Of a DNA stretch of 64,000 nucleotides, positions 44,476 to 54,892 are shown piece after piece. The translations under genes and the position numbers were made by a program. Below the pieces are notes generated by a model. It searched no databases and was not told where the DNA came from. It saw only the letters and a list, made by a program, of their open reading frames with translations. Origin of the DNA: Pseudeuparius sepicola (Eukaryota; Arthropoda; Insecta; Coleoptera; Anthribidae); assembly GCA_963920635.1 (NCBI GenBank), contig OY987298.1, positions 70,639,949 to 70,703,948 on the forward strand, in the 5' to 3' direction. Each line of letters begins with the position of its first letter. Position 1 is the stretch's first letter.

Positions 44476-45295
44476 CAGGGTGAGTCACATCTAAAGGCAG
44501 AGCCGAAAAAACAAGGTAGAATTCGCTAAAATAAGCACATATGCTTAATAAACATTAGCTCAAAAACGCTTGGTTCTCCATATACAGCGTGTTGAAACTT
44601 TTCCAGTGTCAGATCTTGAATGCTGATCCCCGGTCGAGACAGACGTCATCCGGTGGCTGGTCCCGGCAGCCCATTGTTTAGTCTAGCGCTGGACATCCAA
44701 CAATATATATTTTTTAATTTCTTTCAAGTCCGTTTAGGATTTAAAATCAAATTTGGTACATATTATGGGTTGTCATTTTTTGCAATAATTTGGCCCTGTT
44801 CAGATGACCAGCGGCGTAGATACAAATAATTTTACTTTAAATGCCAGCATAATCGCCTTGGCACTAGTATAAAAATCCGAAATTACGAAGGAACTGTACC
44901 AGATATAAAAAAATACCAAGGGTCGCTTTTTGTTCCAAATTAAATGGGCTATCAAAAAAAATGCAAAAATTTTGGTTTTTCATAGAACCGTAGGTACTAA
45001 TTTTTTTTACAATTATGTACAGTATCTATTTGTATCTACGCCGCTGGTCATCTGAACGGGGTCAAATTATTGCACCAAATGGCAACCCTCCAATGCATAA
45101 TGTGTACCAAATTTGGTTGGAATCCCTAAATGGGCTCGAAAGAAATAAAAAAAAAATGTTATTTTTTGAAAAATTTCAACACGCTGTATATGGAGAACCA
45201 AGCGTTCTTTAGCTAATGTTTATTAAGCATATGTGCTTATTTTAGCGAGTTCTACCTTGTGATTTCGGCTCTGCCTTTAGATGTGACTCACCCTA
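44476..45295. mobile_element. Foldback element with CAGGGTGAGTCAC ends
   Basis: About 125 bp of CAGGGTGAGTCACATCTAAA onward are repeated inverted at the right end (to 45295), and the palindrome continues inward (CATATACAGCGTGTTGAAA, CAGATGACCAGCGGCGTAGA) to a centre near 44900. TATA flanks both ends. It abuts the THAP element by 8 bases. No coding content. Confidence 0.85.
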
Positions 45296-45302
45296 TATAC
45301 AT

Positions 45303-45893
45303 TGTGTCCCCAGATGAGGTACCGCACTCTTGTAAAGTTTCTTATATTTGATTTGTAGAGAAAAGTCATCCTTGATAAAAAGTTTTGCTTCTTCTTAAAA
45401 TAAGATTGGCATGGAAAAAGTTAACATACTTGTACTGGGTGACCAGAAAATTGAAAAAACGTTAATTAACATAATAGTAAACTGCCTCTATTTGTAGAGA
45501 TAGTGAAAAAAGTTATAAAAAAAAATTTTTCAGCGTGGTAAGTTTCTTACGCGTACAAAATTTCAAAGAGTTAGGCCTACTTTGATTTTTGATATTTTTC
45601 TTGTTTTTCTTTGATTAAATGGTTTTCTGTAAATAGTATGACAAAACTATATTAGCAAAAGTTACCCAGAATGGAAAACTGCGCCTGTTGACAAAATTTA
45701 ACAATTCTAGGCCTACTATGTATTTTGGAAAATATTGGAAGAAAATCAAAGTAGGCCGGGATTGTCAAAATTTTTTCATCGTACATAGTTTAATACTCTG
45801 AGTAACTTTTGTTAATACAGTTTTGTCATACTATTTACAGAAAAACATTTAATCAAAGAAAAACAAGAAAAAAAAAATAAAAAATCAATGTAA
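45303..45893. repeat. Palindromic repeat
   Basis: 45573-45668 (GGCCTACTTTGATTTTTGAT through ATAGTATGACAAAACT) pairs inverted with 45797-45890. A GTGTCCCCAGATGAGG start near 45305 may be one end. No protein. Confidence 0.6.
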
Positions 45894-46020
45894 TAATAAT
45901 AATAATAATAATGTTTATTCAGATTTAAAATATACAAAAATATACACATACTTACAGTCTTACAGGCCTTACACTTTGAAATTTTGTACACCTAAGTAAC
46001 TTAACACACTGAACACATTT
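45891..46020 (-). repeat. Retroposon 3' tail with (ATT)n
   Basis: A run of AAT units (45891-45913) followed by GTTTATTCAGATTTAAAAT reads on the minus strand as an AATAAA-containing 3' end running into (ATT)n, as in RTE-type LINEs. Confidence 0.45.
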
Positions 46021-46134
46021 TCTGTTTCATCAAATGAAGTTTCTTTACTGTTATCTGTCAAATTTAGCCATTAATTATTATTATTATTTATTCTTGACTA
46101 AATCAACTGTGAGTTTATATTATTTTTGTGAAAA

Positions 46135-47406
46135 ATGTGTGATAATAATTATCATGATGGCTCATCCTCGCCAAACATATTCTGCACTCCTCCGGAAATT
46201 AGAGAAGAGGCACAAAAGATTAATGATCAGTTGCTTCCACAGAAGTCGAAAAGTGTTTACTTAAAAACTTATACAATGTTTAAAGACTGGTGCAAAATGA
46301 AGAATATTGAAACAATTTCTGAAAACATATTATTGGTATATTTTCAAACGCAAGCTGAAAACAAGAAATCATCAAGCTTGTGGGCAACGTTTTCTATGTT
46401 AAAAATCCACGATTTCATTGAAGGAAAATATTGACATTTCGAAGTATTTTAAACTGGTAGTATATTTGAAAAGGCAAAATACTAATTATGTAGCGAAAAA
46501 AGCACTTGTTTTTAAAGAAGATGAAATTGCACGATTTTTGAGAGACGCAGCAGACGAAGTGTTTTTAACAGCAAAGGTACCTACCTAAACATGCCTCGTT
46601 CTACTTTACATATATTTACATATTTACAATAAACAATAATTACTTTATTACTTAATAGGTTGTACTTGTTATCGCAGTTGCTGGTGCATGTAGAACAGAC
46701 GAACTTTGTAATATGCTTCGAAAAGACTTGGATGTTCGAGACGATATGATCGTTATTGATATTTCTACTAGTAAAAATGGAACATCGCGAAAGTTTGTTA
46801 TCATGAAGCCAGTTTGGGTCGAAGTTGTTAAAAAGTATAATCAAAAACGGCCTACCCCAGATTTACCATGCTTATTTATTACTTTGCGGAACAATAAGCC
46901 GACACGACAGAACATTGGCCATAATACAATAAGTAAGATGCCAAAAGTGATTGCAAGTTTTTTGGGACTATCAGAACCAGAGAGATACACTGGCCATTCA
47001 TTCAGAAGGACTTCGGCCACTATTTTAGCGGAAAATGGTAGCGATCTTATAACTGTAAAACAGCACGGAGGTGGGAAATCTTCCACTGTTGCCGAAGGGT
47101 AGGTATATTGAAGAATCTCTGGCTTCTAAAAAAAGAATAGCTAAAATGGTTCAAGGGCCAGTTTACAATGCTACATCAGTACCTGTAGTTGCGCAGATCG
47201 ATAACACTATCCATCCAAATGATAGTCATAATGAACCTCGTGATGAACAGTTATTTGATATTGGTAGTTCTAGTTCCTTTGCTAATATAGAATCGAGAAA
47301 TCCCGCCAGTGTTACACAAAAAATATCGGATAATATTCACTTAAACAATCAACACATTAATATTCCGGTTACAAGTACAAGCACTGCAACAGGTTTAATT
47401 ACCTAA
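46135..47406 (+). pseudogene. Crypton-like tyrosine recombinase
   Basis: Exon 1 starts at ATG 46135 and ends at 46576; a GTACCT...TTAATAG intron of 82 nt follows, and exon 2 begins at 46659 in phase 0. The N-terminal half has the SAM-like core-binding pattern (YLKTYTMFKDWCKMKNI, SSLWATFSMLK). The catalytic half has GACRTDEL (first Arg), STSKNG (Lys), GHSFRRTSAT (H-x-x-R) and AEG then YIEESL (Tyr). Two breaks exist: a frame change at about 46432 (after FIEGK) and a 4-base tandem duplication (GGTA at 47098-47105) just before the Tyr codon. The usual Trp of GGWKS is Gly. These enzymes integrate a circular intermediate by strand exchange. Element ends were not identified. Confidence 0.82.
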
Positions 47407-47470
47407 TATGACTTGTTCTTGTTACAATTATTGCACAGTCGATTATTACATTAATAATAATAATTAGTTT

Positions 47471-47855
47471 TAAAGTCTATCCAAGTTACAGAGGCAATGG
47501 ATCAAAACATTGGCCACCACGTGACCTATTCTTTTATTGGTCTGGCCGTCATAAAATGTAAAGTGTTTACGCGGCGAGCAGAATGCAGGGCCGGCTCTTC
47601 CCTCAGTCGAGTTTCCTGCATATTTTAGATCGGATCGCGAGCAGTATATTCTGTAAATTTATTTTGCTACTTAATTTAAGGAAATTTATAAAGATCCACG
47701 AAAGGTAGAAACACAAATTTTAGAACTTCTAAAAGAATTAGTTCAGAATTACAAGCCATTTGGAATCTCATATTAGTCCGACCCTGGTAATCGATCGCAA
47801 GGCGCTCATGTGACTTTGTTTATATCTACTGCCGCTGTAACTTGGATAGACTTTA
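47471..47855. mobile_element. MITE, 385 bp, perfect 21-bp TIRs
   Basis: TAAAGTCTATCCAAGTTACA at 47471 is exactly complemented at 47836-47855. TA lies at both ends and could be the target duplication. Located just downstream of the recombinase gene; relationship unknown. Confidence 0.78.
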
Positions 47856-48144
47856 GGTAGTTGTAATTTGTAATTTTTGTGTTCCCAAATACTTAAATAA
47901 ACGTTGTTCCATCAGCTGTTGTTACTAATTTTAGGTTGGAACGGTTAGGTGGAGGTGGGGGAAGGGAAGGTTAGATTTCTGTTTTGTGGGCAGGGTCCAC
48001 AAGTAAAAATATCTACATTGGCGTGTGTTCAGCGTTTAATACAAATTGAAAAAATCAGTGAAGTAAGTAAGCAGGGTTGTATAATAATACGAAATTGTGC
48101 CGTACATAGAAGAGCCTGTTACTAGTGACCCATGACGTCAATTC

Positions 48145-48215
48145 ATTATTGACCTTGGTCAATAATAAATTATTATTGACCTTGGTCAATAATAAATTAC
48201 TATTGACCTCGGGAG
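48145..48215. repeat. 27-bp tandem repeat with TGACCTTGGTCA dyad
   Basis: ATTGACCTTGGTCAATAATA occurs twice at 27-bp spacing and a third, diverged unit (TATTGACCTC) follows. Each unit is itself palindromic. Confidence 0.8.
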
Positions 48216-48329
48216 AGAAAATAAACTTCTCGGGTTAATGATGGGTCAATAATACATGCTTTTTAGGGTTAGTAGTGGAAAAAATGTGTTACATTATGCC
48301 TCTCTTCAGAAAGATTGGCACCTAGACCA

Positions 48330-48920
48330 TATTTTTTCTCGCAAAATAACTTAAGATACTTATTTACTGGTTGCTTTCTTACTAAACCATAAAAATACAA
48401 ATAAATTTCAACGGAAAAAGGGGGAAAATAAGATTTTTTAAAATAGTTGTGTAACAAACACAATATTGTTGCAGACTCTTTAATTTTAAGGTAAGTTCAT
48501 GCCCTGGATCAATGTAATATTTTTACACAAAACACATCATCTATATTTTGAAATTGAGTGAAACAAAATAAAAAGGTAGAGTTTTGTATTGAATTATTTA
48601 TGGTTTCAGTTTCAATTCCTGGAATATATGAAGTAAGAAAAATAAAAAAGCTTATAAAAAGACGAATATCCCTCTAAAAATTGACATAGACGCACAATAA
48701 TACAATACGAATACATTTTCTTAATAACCTTTTCTGATTTCCAAGATAAAACCCCATTTTCTTAATTTTTATTTTAAATGTGATATTTGACAGGCATATG
48801 GGCTGTAACGTCAATACTCTCTTCAGGCGCAATAGTGTACCCAAAACATGCACCAACATTTAAAAAATCTAATAATACAAATTTTTGCCATTTAGTGCAA
48901 AGTTTATGAATAGCATTGTA
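48330..48920 (+). repeat. Dispersed repeat family R, copy 1
   Basis: Shares AATAAGATTTTTTAAAATAG, TTTTACACAAAACACATC, CATATGGGCTGT and GTACCCAAAACATGCACCAA with copies at 52170-52560 (inverted) and 53585-53885 (direct). Confidence 0.6.
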
Positions 48921-49349
48921 TTTTCTGCGGATTTTTCTAATTTTTGTTTATCTATTTCAATCCAACTAAACACAGAAGATGGCAATATTATTTCACAAAA
49001 AAAATCGGAAAATTTCGCCCCCTCCCCTAAATGCTGACGACTCCACTGGTTAAGGTATTGGTCTGATGGAGCACTGAACTAACCTATAGGTATATTATAT
49101 CAGAGCATATAAAACAACATTTATATTGTGCTCCGAACCACAAATTTTTTGTTTGTCAAGTGTCCTCCCATCAAAATTATTATTCTTGTTTTGTGTAAAA
49201 ATAGTCACATCTTGTTCAAGATATATTCAAAATATTTTTTGTTTCGGGAAAAAATCTTTGAAGTGATTGTTGAAAATTTCGCCTATTTTAATCTCATAGC
49301 AAAGTTCAAATTTCCCGCGTTATAAGTACTTATTGATCAGTTCCCCTGC

Positions 49350-49450
49350 CATTTTCTTTTTGACGCAGCCGTACAGAAGACATTTCGTTTGGACCAGACA
49401 AGAAAATTTCTGTGTAGTTCGTGACGAGATTTTTCCAAAACAGTAAAAAT
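49350..49450 (+). promoter_or_regulatory. kra: Candidate non-coding first exon of krasavietz
   Basis: A pyrimidine tract (CCATTTTCTTTTTGACGC) resembling a 5'-TOP start precedes ~90 bases without repeats, ending AACAGTAAAAAT followed by GTGAGT at 49451, a consensus donor. The only good downstream acceptor seen leads to the coding exon at 53944. The intron would be about 4.5 kb. No transcript evidence is available. Confidence 0.35.
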
Positions 49451-49982
49451 GTGAGTCTAAAATATTTTGAACACTATTATAGTTTTATATAAGTAGACAT
49501 TGTATGTAGATTTCACTTTTAATTTTTGTTGCTTGTACATTTGTTAAGTGGATTTGTTGGCGAGGCAATAGTTACCAACAAATAAATTATTTGTTATAGG
49601 TATAGTTGTCGATCTCTTCTACGTTTTTGTTTTTTTTTCTTTATGGGCGTAGGTATGTTCCTATTAGACCATAATGTGAAAATTAAAAAGTGGTTTGAGT
49701 TCTCTATCCTCTGAATTTATTTCTGAAGGTGAGATCGAGAACATTGACCTCGTTTTACGTATTTAGGTAAAAATGCCGTTATATTTTCAAAATAAAAATG
49801 GTTCCAGCAAACTTTATCCTACGTAGCAGATGAATCATTCTTTTGTTGTTTTATCTTTGCAGTCATTGTTTGTGATAATAGTTAAATTTCTGTTTTTATA
49901 GGTAAAAAAATAGGGACTCTTTAAAGTAAGGGGACCCAGCATTATACCTTCCAAAGTGAGGCCTATTCTTTCATCATTCTAA

Positions 49983-50232
49983 AGGTGGATTTATAAACTC
50001 GACGTTTGCGTTGGCGCTCGCCGTTGCCGTTTGCGTGGAAAATTCAATCCCAATATTTTACGTGTAATCGTTTATAAAATGCCGTCGAATGCTACCGTCT
50101 GCGTCCGATGCCGTCCGAGATAAACTAATTTCATCTTTTTCACGTTCCGTCGTTCACATTTCTGGACGCAAACTGCGAAGGTCACCGTCAACTTCGAGCG
50201 CCAACGCAAACGTCGAGTTTATAAATCCACCT
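49983..50232. mobile_element. PIF/Harbinger-type MITE, 250 bp, TAA duplication
   Basis: Near-perfect ~38-bp TIRs starting AGGTGGATTTATAAACTCGA are flanked on each side by TAA (49980-49982, 50233-50235), the 3-bp T-W-A duplication typical of PIF/Harbinger. It lies in the presumed first intron of krasavietz. Confidence 0.88.
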
Positions 50233-50239
50233 TAATGGT

Positions 50240-51120
50240 ATCAGTGATGCCATATATTTTATTGGAGAATCTATGAATATAACACGTACCTACTTTGATT
50301 GTTATATCCCGATTACTGTAAGAAGTCCCGATTTTGTCAGATGACATTCTCCACAAAATCCCTAGGAATTTTCTGTTAACCATGGGCATAACATTGGTAT
50401 ATGGTGTCTCAACCAGTTAATGACGTCACTCATTGATTTATGATGTGAAAAGTTACCCAAGTGATACGAAAAAAAGAACATAATAAAATAAAAACCCTAT
50501 TGCAATCACGATTATACCGCTATAAATAAAAATAACTAAGGTTTTCCAGATTGTTCAAACTGGTTCAAACATTCGGCAGTGAAAATATTCGCTGGTTTTC
50601 TACGTTTCGTGAGTTTTACCGTTATCTGTGTGGTTCTTGTTTTTGTTACTTTTCATGTTATTAGTGCAAATGGGCTACTGACCTGAACTTATGACCCGGT
50701 TGCATTTTTTGCTGCATTGATGCCAACTTAGGATATCGAAATTACCAATTGACAGTCCTAGTAAGGACTTCTTATGATAATTTGACTATAGTAAAAATTA
50801 ATAATGGTTTCCATGATTTCTAAAAATTAGACCCTGTAAAAAAAGAACTGTCATATAGGTAGAACCTTGACTTCCCGAGAAGGAAAATACAGAACAGTGC
50901 CAGCAAATGCACCCACATATTAAATGATGATAAATACAATTAGTTAAATATTTTATTTTCGTAACAATATTGATCACAAAATATAAAAAACAAATAAACA
51001 TATTGAACACATGTAGGAAATATCTTGCTCTGCAGACTACAAAGTACTCGTTGCCAAATGTACGGATTTATCAGAATTATAGCACACTCAATAAATTACC
51101 TACTGATATACCTAGTATAA
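50240..51120. other. No gene recognised
   Basis: AT-rich presumed intronic sequence. Nothing beyond short chance frames. Confidence 0.5.
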
Positions 51121-51124
51121 ATTA

Positions 51125-51229
51125 GGCCGCAGTGCGAATCATGTTCACAATGCTGAAATTGTAGTTTAGACCAATCGGACTACATCTCTACTCGCTGTCA
51201 GTGCAATAAGCATGATTCAGACTGCGGCT
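51125..51229. mobile_element. Tiny inverted-repeat element
   Basis: GCCGCAGTGCGAATCATG at 51126 pairs with CATGATTCAGACTGCGGC ending at 51228. About 105 bp, no coding content. Confidence 0.65.
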
Positions 51230-51297
51230 GTATTGTCAACTTGTTACTTGGCTGTATTGTCAACTTGTTACTTGGCTGTATTCTCAACTTGTTCCTT
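51226..51297 (+). repeat. 24-bp tandem repeat, three copies
   Basis: GGCTGTATTGTCAACTTGTT plus ACTT, repeated three times, the last unit with two substitutions. Confidence 0.9.
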
Positions 51298-51904
51298 CTT
51301 ACGAATATATAAAATGTCATCTATTATATAGTCGTCTTGCCGAATAACGTTGACAGCTCATCATTTGACATTTGCTAAACTCCCTAGGTTGAATAGATTG
51401 ACAGGAAAAATGAGGGACATAAATATATAGGGTGTAGGTATTGAGTGAGCTGAATTTTCATATATGTACAAAAACTCAAACAAAAGCAATTTATTTTGTA
51501 TTGTTTCTGTCTAGATGCCAAGACAAAAAACTGGAAGAAACATCAATAGGGTATTTTTTGCGAGATACTATTTTTAACTTATACCTATTTTATATTTGAT
51601 AATAGTTATTACTTCAACCCTTTACAAAATTTTAACTATTAGACCAGGGGTTAGTTGATTTTTGGATGTGGTTTTACTCATACTTACTCAGTATGCCTTT
51701 CAGAGGGCATTATTACAGCTTATATAAACAGATCCACAACTAGGGGCGGCACCTTTGATTTGGCGGTTGAGAACCAAGCGAGATGCAATGGTGCTATCTT
51801 TTTCTCTCTGAGGGGAAACGTCGGGACTGGACTAAATGAGTTTTATTATTGAAGTAAAATACGAGGGGTTAACCACTAGTCGCGATACTGTCACAAATTC
51901 CGTC

Positions 51905-52012
51905 GCAATCCGCGAAATCCCCGCATCACAATCCTCGAAATCCTATCGCCATCCTCGAAATCCTATCGCAATCCTCCAAATCCTATCAAAATCTTATCAC
52001 AATCTTCCAAAT
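51905..52012 (+). repeat. 20-bp minisatellite
   Basis: About five units of ATCCTCGAAATCCTATCGCA with decay at both ends (51931, 51951, 51971 are the clearest unit starts). Confidence 0.88.
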
Positions 52013-52169
52013 CAGCAGTATGGAGCATGTACGCAGGAAACTGGGATCCAGTGCTCTGCTACTGGATTCCAATTCCATAGTTATTCCCGGCTCTCAGCAC
52101 GTCACGTCATCGGTCCGATACATTGAATTTTGTTCCGAATTTTACAAAAAAAAAAAACAACGAAATACA

Positions 52170-52560
52170 AATCCTAAACGGGTACACTAATGTGCCTAAA
52201 GAGGGACATGACGTCACAGCCCATGCCTGCCAAAAATATGACATTTAAAATTAAAAATTGCGAAAAATCGGGGTTGCCTTGGAAATATCGAAAAAAAAAA
52301 TTATTAGGAAAATACAAAACTATGTATATTATCATTTTGTTTCACTGCATTTCAAAATATGGGTGTGTTTTATGTAAAAATGTTACAAAACTGGCCCAGG
52401 GAATGAACTTAGCTTAAAATTAAAGATTTTTTGACCAAATATTGCGTTGTTACACAACTATTTTTAAAAATCTTATTTTTCATCTTAATTTTGCATTGAA
52501 ATTTATTTGCATTATGATTTAGTAAGACGGCCACCATTAAATAAGTATCTTAAGGCATGC
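52170..52560 (-). repeat. Dispersed repeat family R, copy 2 (inverted)
   Basis: The complement carries AAAAATAGTTGTGTAACAAC and other blocks of 48330-48850, in the opposite direction. Confidence 0.58.
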
Positions 52561-52564
52561 CCAG

Positions 52565-53155
52565 ATGTGGCAAGTAGAGCGCAAATCGTGTGTACCACGA
52601 GCACGATTCGCCAGCTATGGACAGCGTGATCCAACTTCTGTCGATTTTTTTGATGAAGTTATTAAATAAATGGGAACATTGGGGAGGGAGCAGGCCGAAG
52701 AGGGAATTAATTGACTAATGCAATAGCCAAGGCTGTAAACCGCCTCCAATTTAAGTCTATGTGAAATTCAAAAAAAGTGGAGCAATATTTTCTCTGAAAG
52801 AAAAAAATGGCAAGAAGTACTTCTCATTTGAATTTGTGGAATTCATTCGTTTATTCATTCATTAGCTAGACGTCACTGCCAAAATTGGGAAGGGTGCCCA
52901 TCCTGGTCCTTTGTGCATATTACCACAGTAGAAAATTATCTATTTCAGCGTAAATAGCATTTATTTCCGTAAGAATTTTATTTAAAACGGTTTTATGATT
53001 GATGATATATGTTTCTCTAGGCTTAGATCGATTTTAAATTGTAAATTAGTGAACACACCTACGAGTATTATCAACGGCATCCTGTGCTGTAGGAACCAAA
53101 TTATTACCCTTGATCCTACACACCCATAGGAACTACAGTTTTCTATGATTTTTAT
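52565..53155. other. No gene recognised
   Basis: Presumed intronic sequence; an imperfect hairpin near 52578-52612 (GCGCAAATCGTG...CACGATTCGC). Confidence 0.4.
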
Positions 53156-53157
53156 GA

Positions 53158-53262
53158 ACTACTAGTAATTGCCACCCTTCAACGGCACAAGCATTTGATT
53201 GCTTCTGGAGTACTCTTAGCTTGGGGTATTGTGAAGGCGAGAATTATAATTATTACAATTAT
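53158..53262 (+). repeat. Dispersed repeat with ATT tail, copy 3
   Basis: ACAAGCATTTGATTGCTTCT, GAGTACTCTTAGCTTGGGGT and GCGAGAATTATAATTATT match the copies at 22640 and 40612. Confidence 0.55.
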
Positions 53263-53584
53263 TAATGTAAAAATAAAAAAAGTTAGATGAAATCACCTCT
53301 GGAAATATGCATCTTGCATAATTCACCCGCTTTTTTTTATCAAAGCCAACCCTGGACTGAAACTTGCAGTCTGCCTAAGGCGTGTTCGCCTCGCTCGATG
53401 GATCGTTGTATGCTCGCTGTAGGATTGTCTTTCACAATGGACGAAGCAAATAATGACAAGCGATGGACAGACTCGGCTCACACTAGCTTCGTGTTCGGCT
53501 CACACTCTGCTGTCATGTCTGGACTTCGCTTTAGGTTGTGTGAAAAAAATCACGTGCCGATTTGAACATTAATGATTAAGAAAA

Positions 53585-53885
53585 AAGGACATCTTGATAT
53601 CTTTCTGAAAATTGGCATATAGGCACAACAATACTATACGAACACATTTTCTTAATAACTTTTCTGATAATTTCAAGGCAAACTTTATTTTTCCCAATAT
53701 TTAATTTTAAATGTCAAATGTTACAGGCATATAGACTGTGCCCTCACAACCCTTTTTGTTTTGGCACAATGGTGTACCCAAAATATGCACCAACATAGCC
53801 AGAAATCAGATTTTCAAAAAATTTATAATAAATCTTCTCATTTTGTGCAAGTGCAAACTATGAATGGCACTGTATTCTTCATTCA
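53585..53885 (+). repeat. Dispersed repeat family R, copy 3
   Basis: ACGAACACATTTTCTTAATA, GCATATAGACTGTG and GTACCCAAAATATGCACCAA match 48700-48870. The copy ends just before the krasavietz coding exon. Confidence 0.58.
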
Positions 53886-53943
53886 AAATTACTTGTACAT
53901 TGCATTGTTTTAACTTAATACTTACTATTATTCATATTTTCAG

Positions 53944-54014
53944 AAATTTTTGTATGAGTCAGAAGGTAGAAAAACCAGTCCTATCCGGTCAGCGCATCAA
54001 GACCAGAAAAAGAG
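53944..54014 (+). CDS. kra: krasavietz (BZW1/2, eIF5-mimic protein), first coding exon
   Basis: A T-rich acceptor (ATATTTTCAG, to 53943) precedes 10 bases of 5' UTR and ATG 53954. The exon encodes MSQKVEKPVLSGQRIKTRKR and one further base G before the GTAAGA donor at 54015, so the next codon is split and could become the Asp of the family's KRDE motif. The LSGQR-x-KTRKR start is characteristic of BZW/5MP proteins from flies to humans. The full protein (~420 residues) has a W2/eIF5C HEAT domain that binds eIF2 and eIF3 and modulates start-codon choice and translation. No later exon was found up to 64000, so intron 2 exceeds 10 kb and the gene continues outside. This is the clearest host gene here. 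Confidence 0.86.
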
Positions 54015-54019
54015 GTAAG

Positions 54020-54685
54020 ACAGAGGCATACTTGTATTTAAATATTTTATTCATTCTTTAATATTAGATACTATTTTTGGAACGTATTTTTGTCATGGAA
54101 CTTGGTAACCGACATTGCGATCAGTGCAAATCTCTGATCGTTTTTGAGTGAACATTTTTAAACAGATTTGGACCAATTGAAACGCCTTGTTTAAATAAAA
54201 TAAATAAAGACAGTGGGAGTCCGATAACAGATTTTTACGTAACAATCTACCTTATCTACAAGCTTCAAACCACAAACAAAACTTCGCATACACCAATTTT
54301 TTTACTGTAGGTTATGAAAATGACAAATATTTGGCGGAAATACTATTTTTTTCAGATATCTCCTCTTTTCAATTTGATATTGATTACCATGTTTTTTGAA
54401 GTGATCTTCCTTTAAGAAGTACTAAAAAAGCAATACTAATTATAAATACACTAGAAGGTATAGTTCACTAGTTTTCAGTAATTGTATCAAAAATTGATAG
54501 ATCTAAGCCTATAGAAACATATCAATCATAAAACCGCTTTAAATAAAGTTCTTACCGAAATAAATACAAAATAGAAGTAGTGAATTTGGTGTAGCTATAA
54601 AACGGTTAGGGCCAGTTACACATCACTGCTGCACACCCAGTATACAGTGCCTATTGTGGGAACACAAAATAAGCCTACTCTCTGT
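54020..54685. other. Intronic, no gene recognised
   Basis: AT-rich start of the intron after the krasavietz exon; no repeat structure found by eye. Confidence 0.5.
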
Positions 54686-54689
54686 TCAA

Positions 54690-54815
54690 CCAATGTTCAT
54701 ACTTACGTCACAACTCCTGTTCTTGTCTGACTCGTGAATATACGACCGATATCCACAGTATATTCATGAGTAAGACAAGGACGGGAGTTGTGACATAGGT
54801 ATGAACATTCATTGA
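54690..54815. repeat. Short foldback
   Basis: CAATGTTCATACTTACGTCA on the left pairs with the complement of TGACATAGGTATGAACATTC on the right; arms ~55 bp including AGTTGTGAC/GTCACAACT and TATATTCATGAGT/CTCGTGAATATA. Confidence 0.8.
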
Positions 54816-54892
54816 ATAGGGATTGGTTATGCTACGATAGTAAGTTTCTACTGTAGTAATAGGCACAAAGGTGTGCTTTCCAATTGCGGCAG

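Noticed and set aside
53287..53565. 92-codon frame with MDEANNDKRWTDSAHTSF
   Set aside because: No family recognised and it sits between two dispersed repeats; insufficient support.
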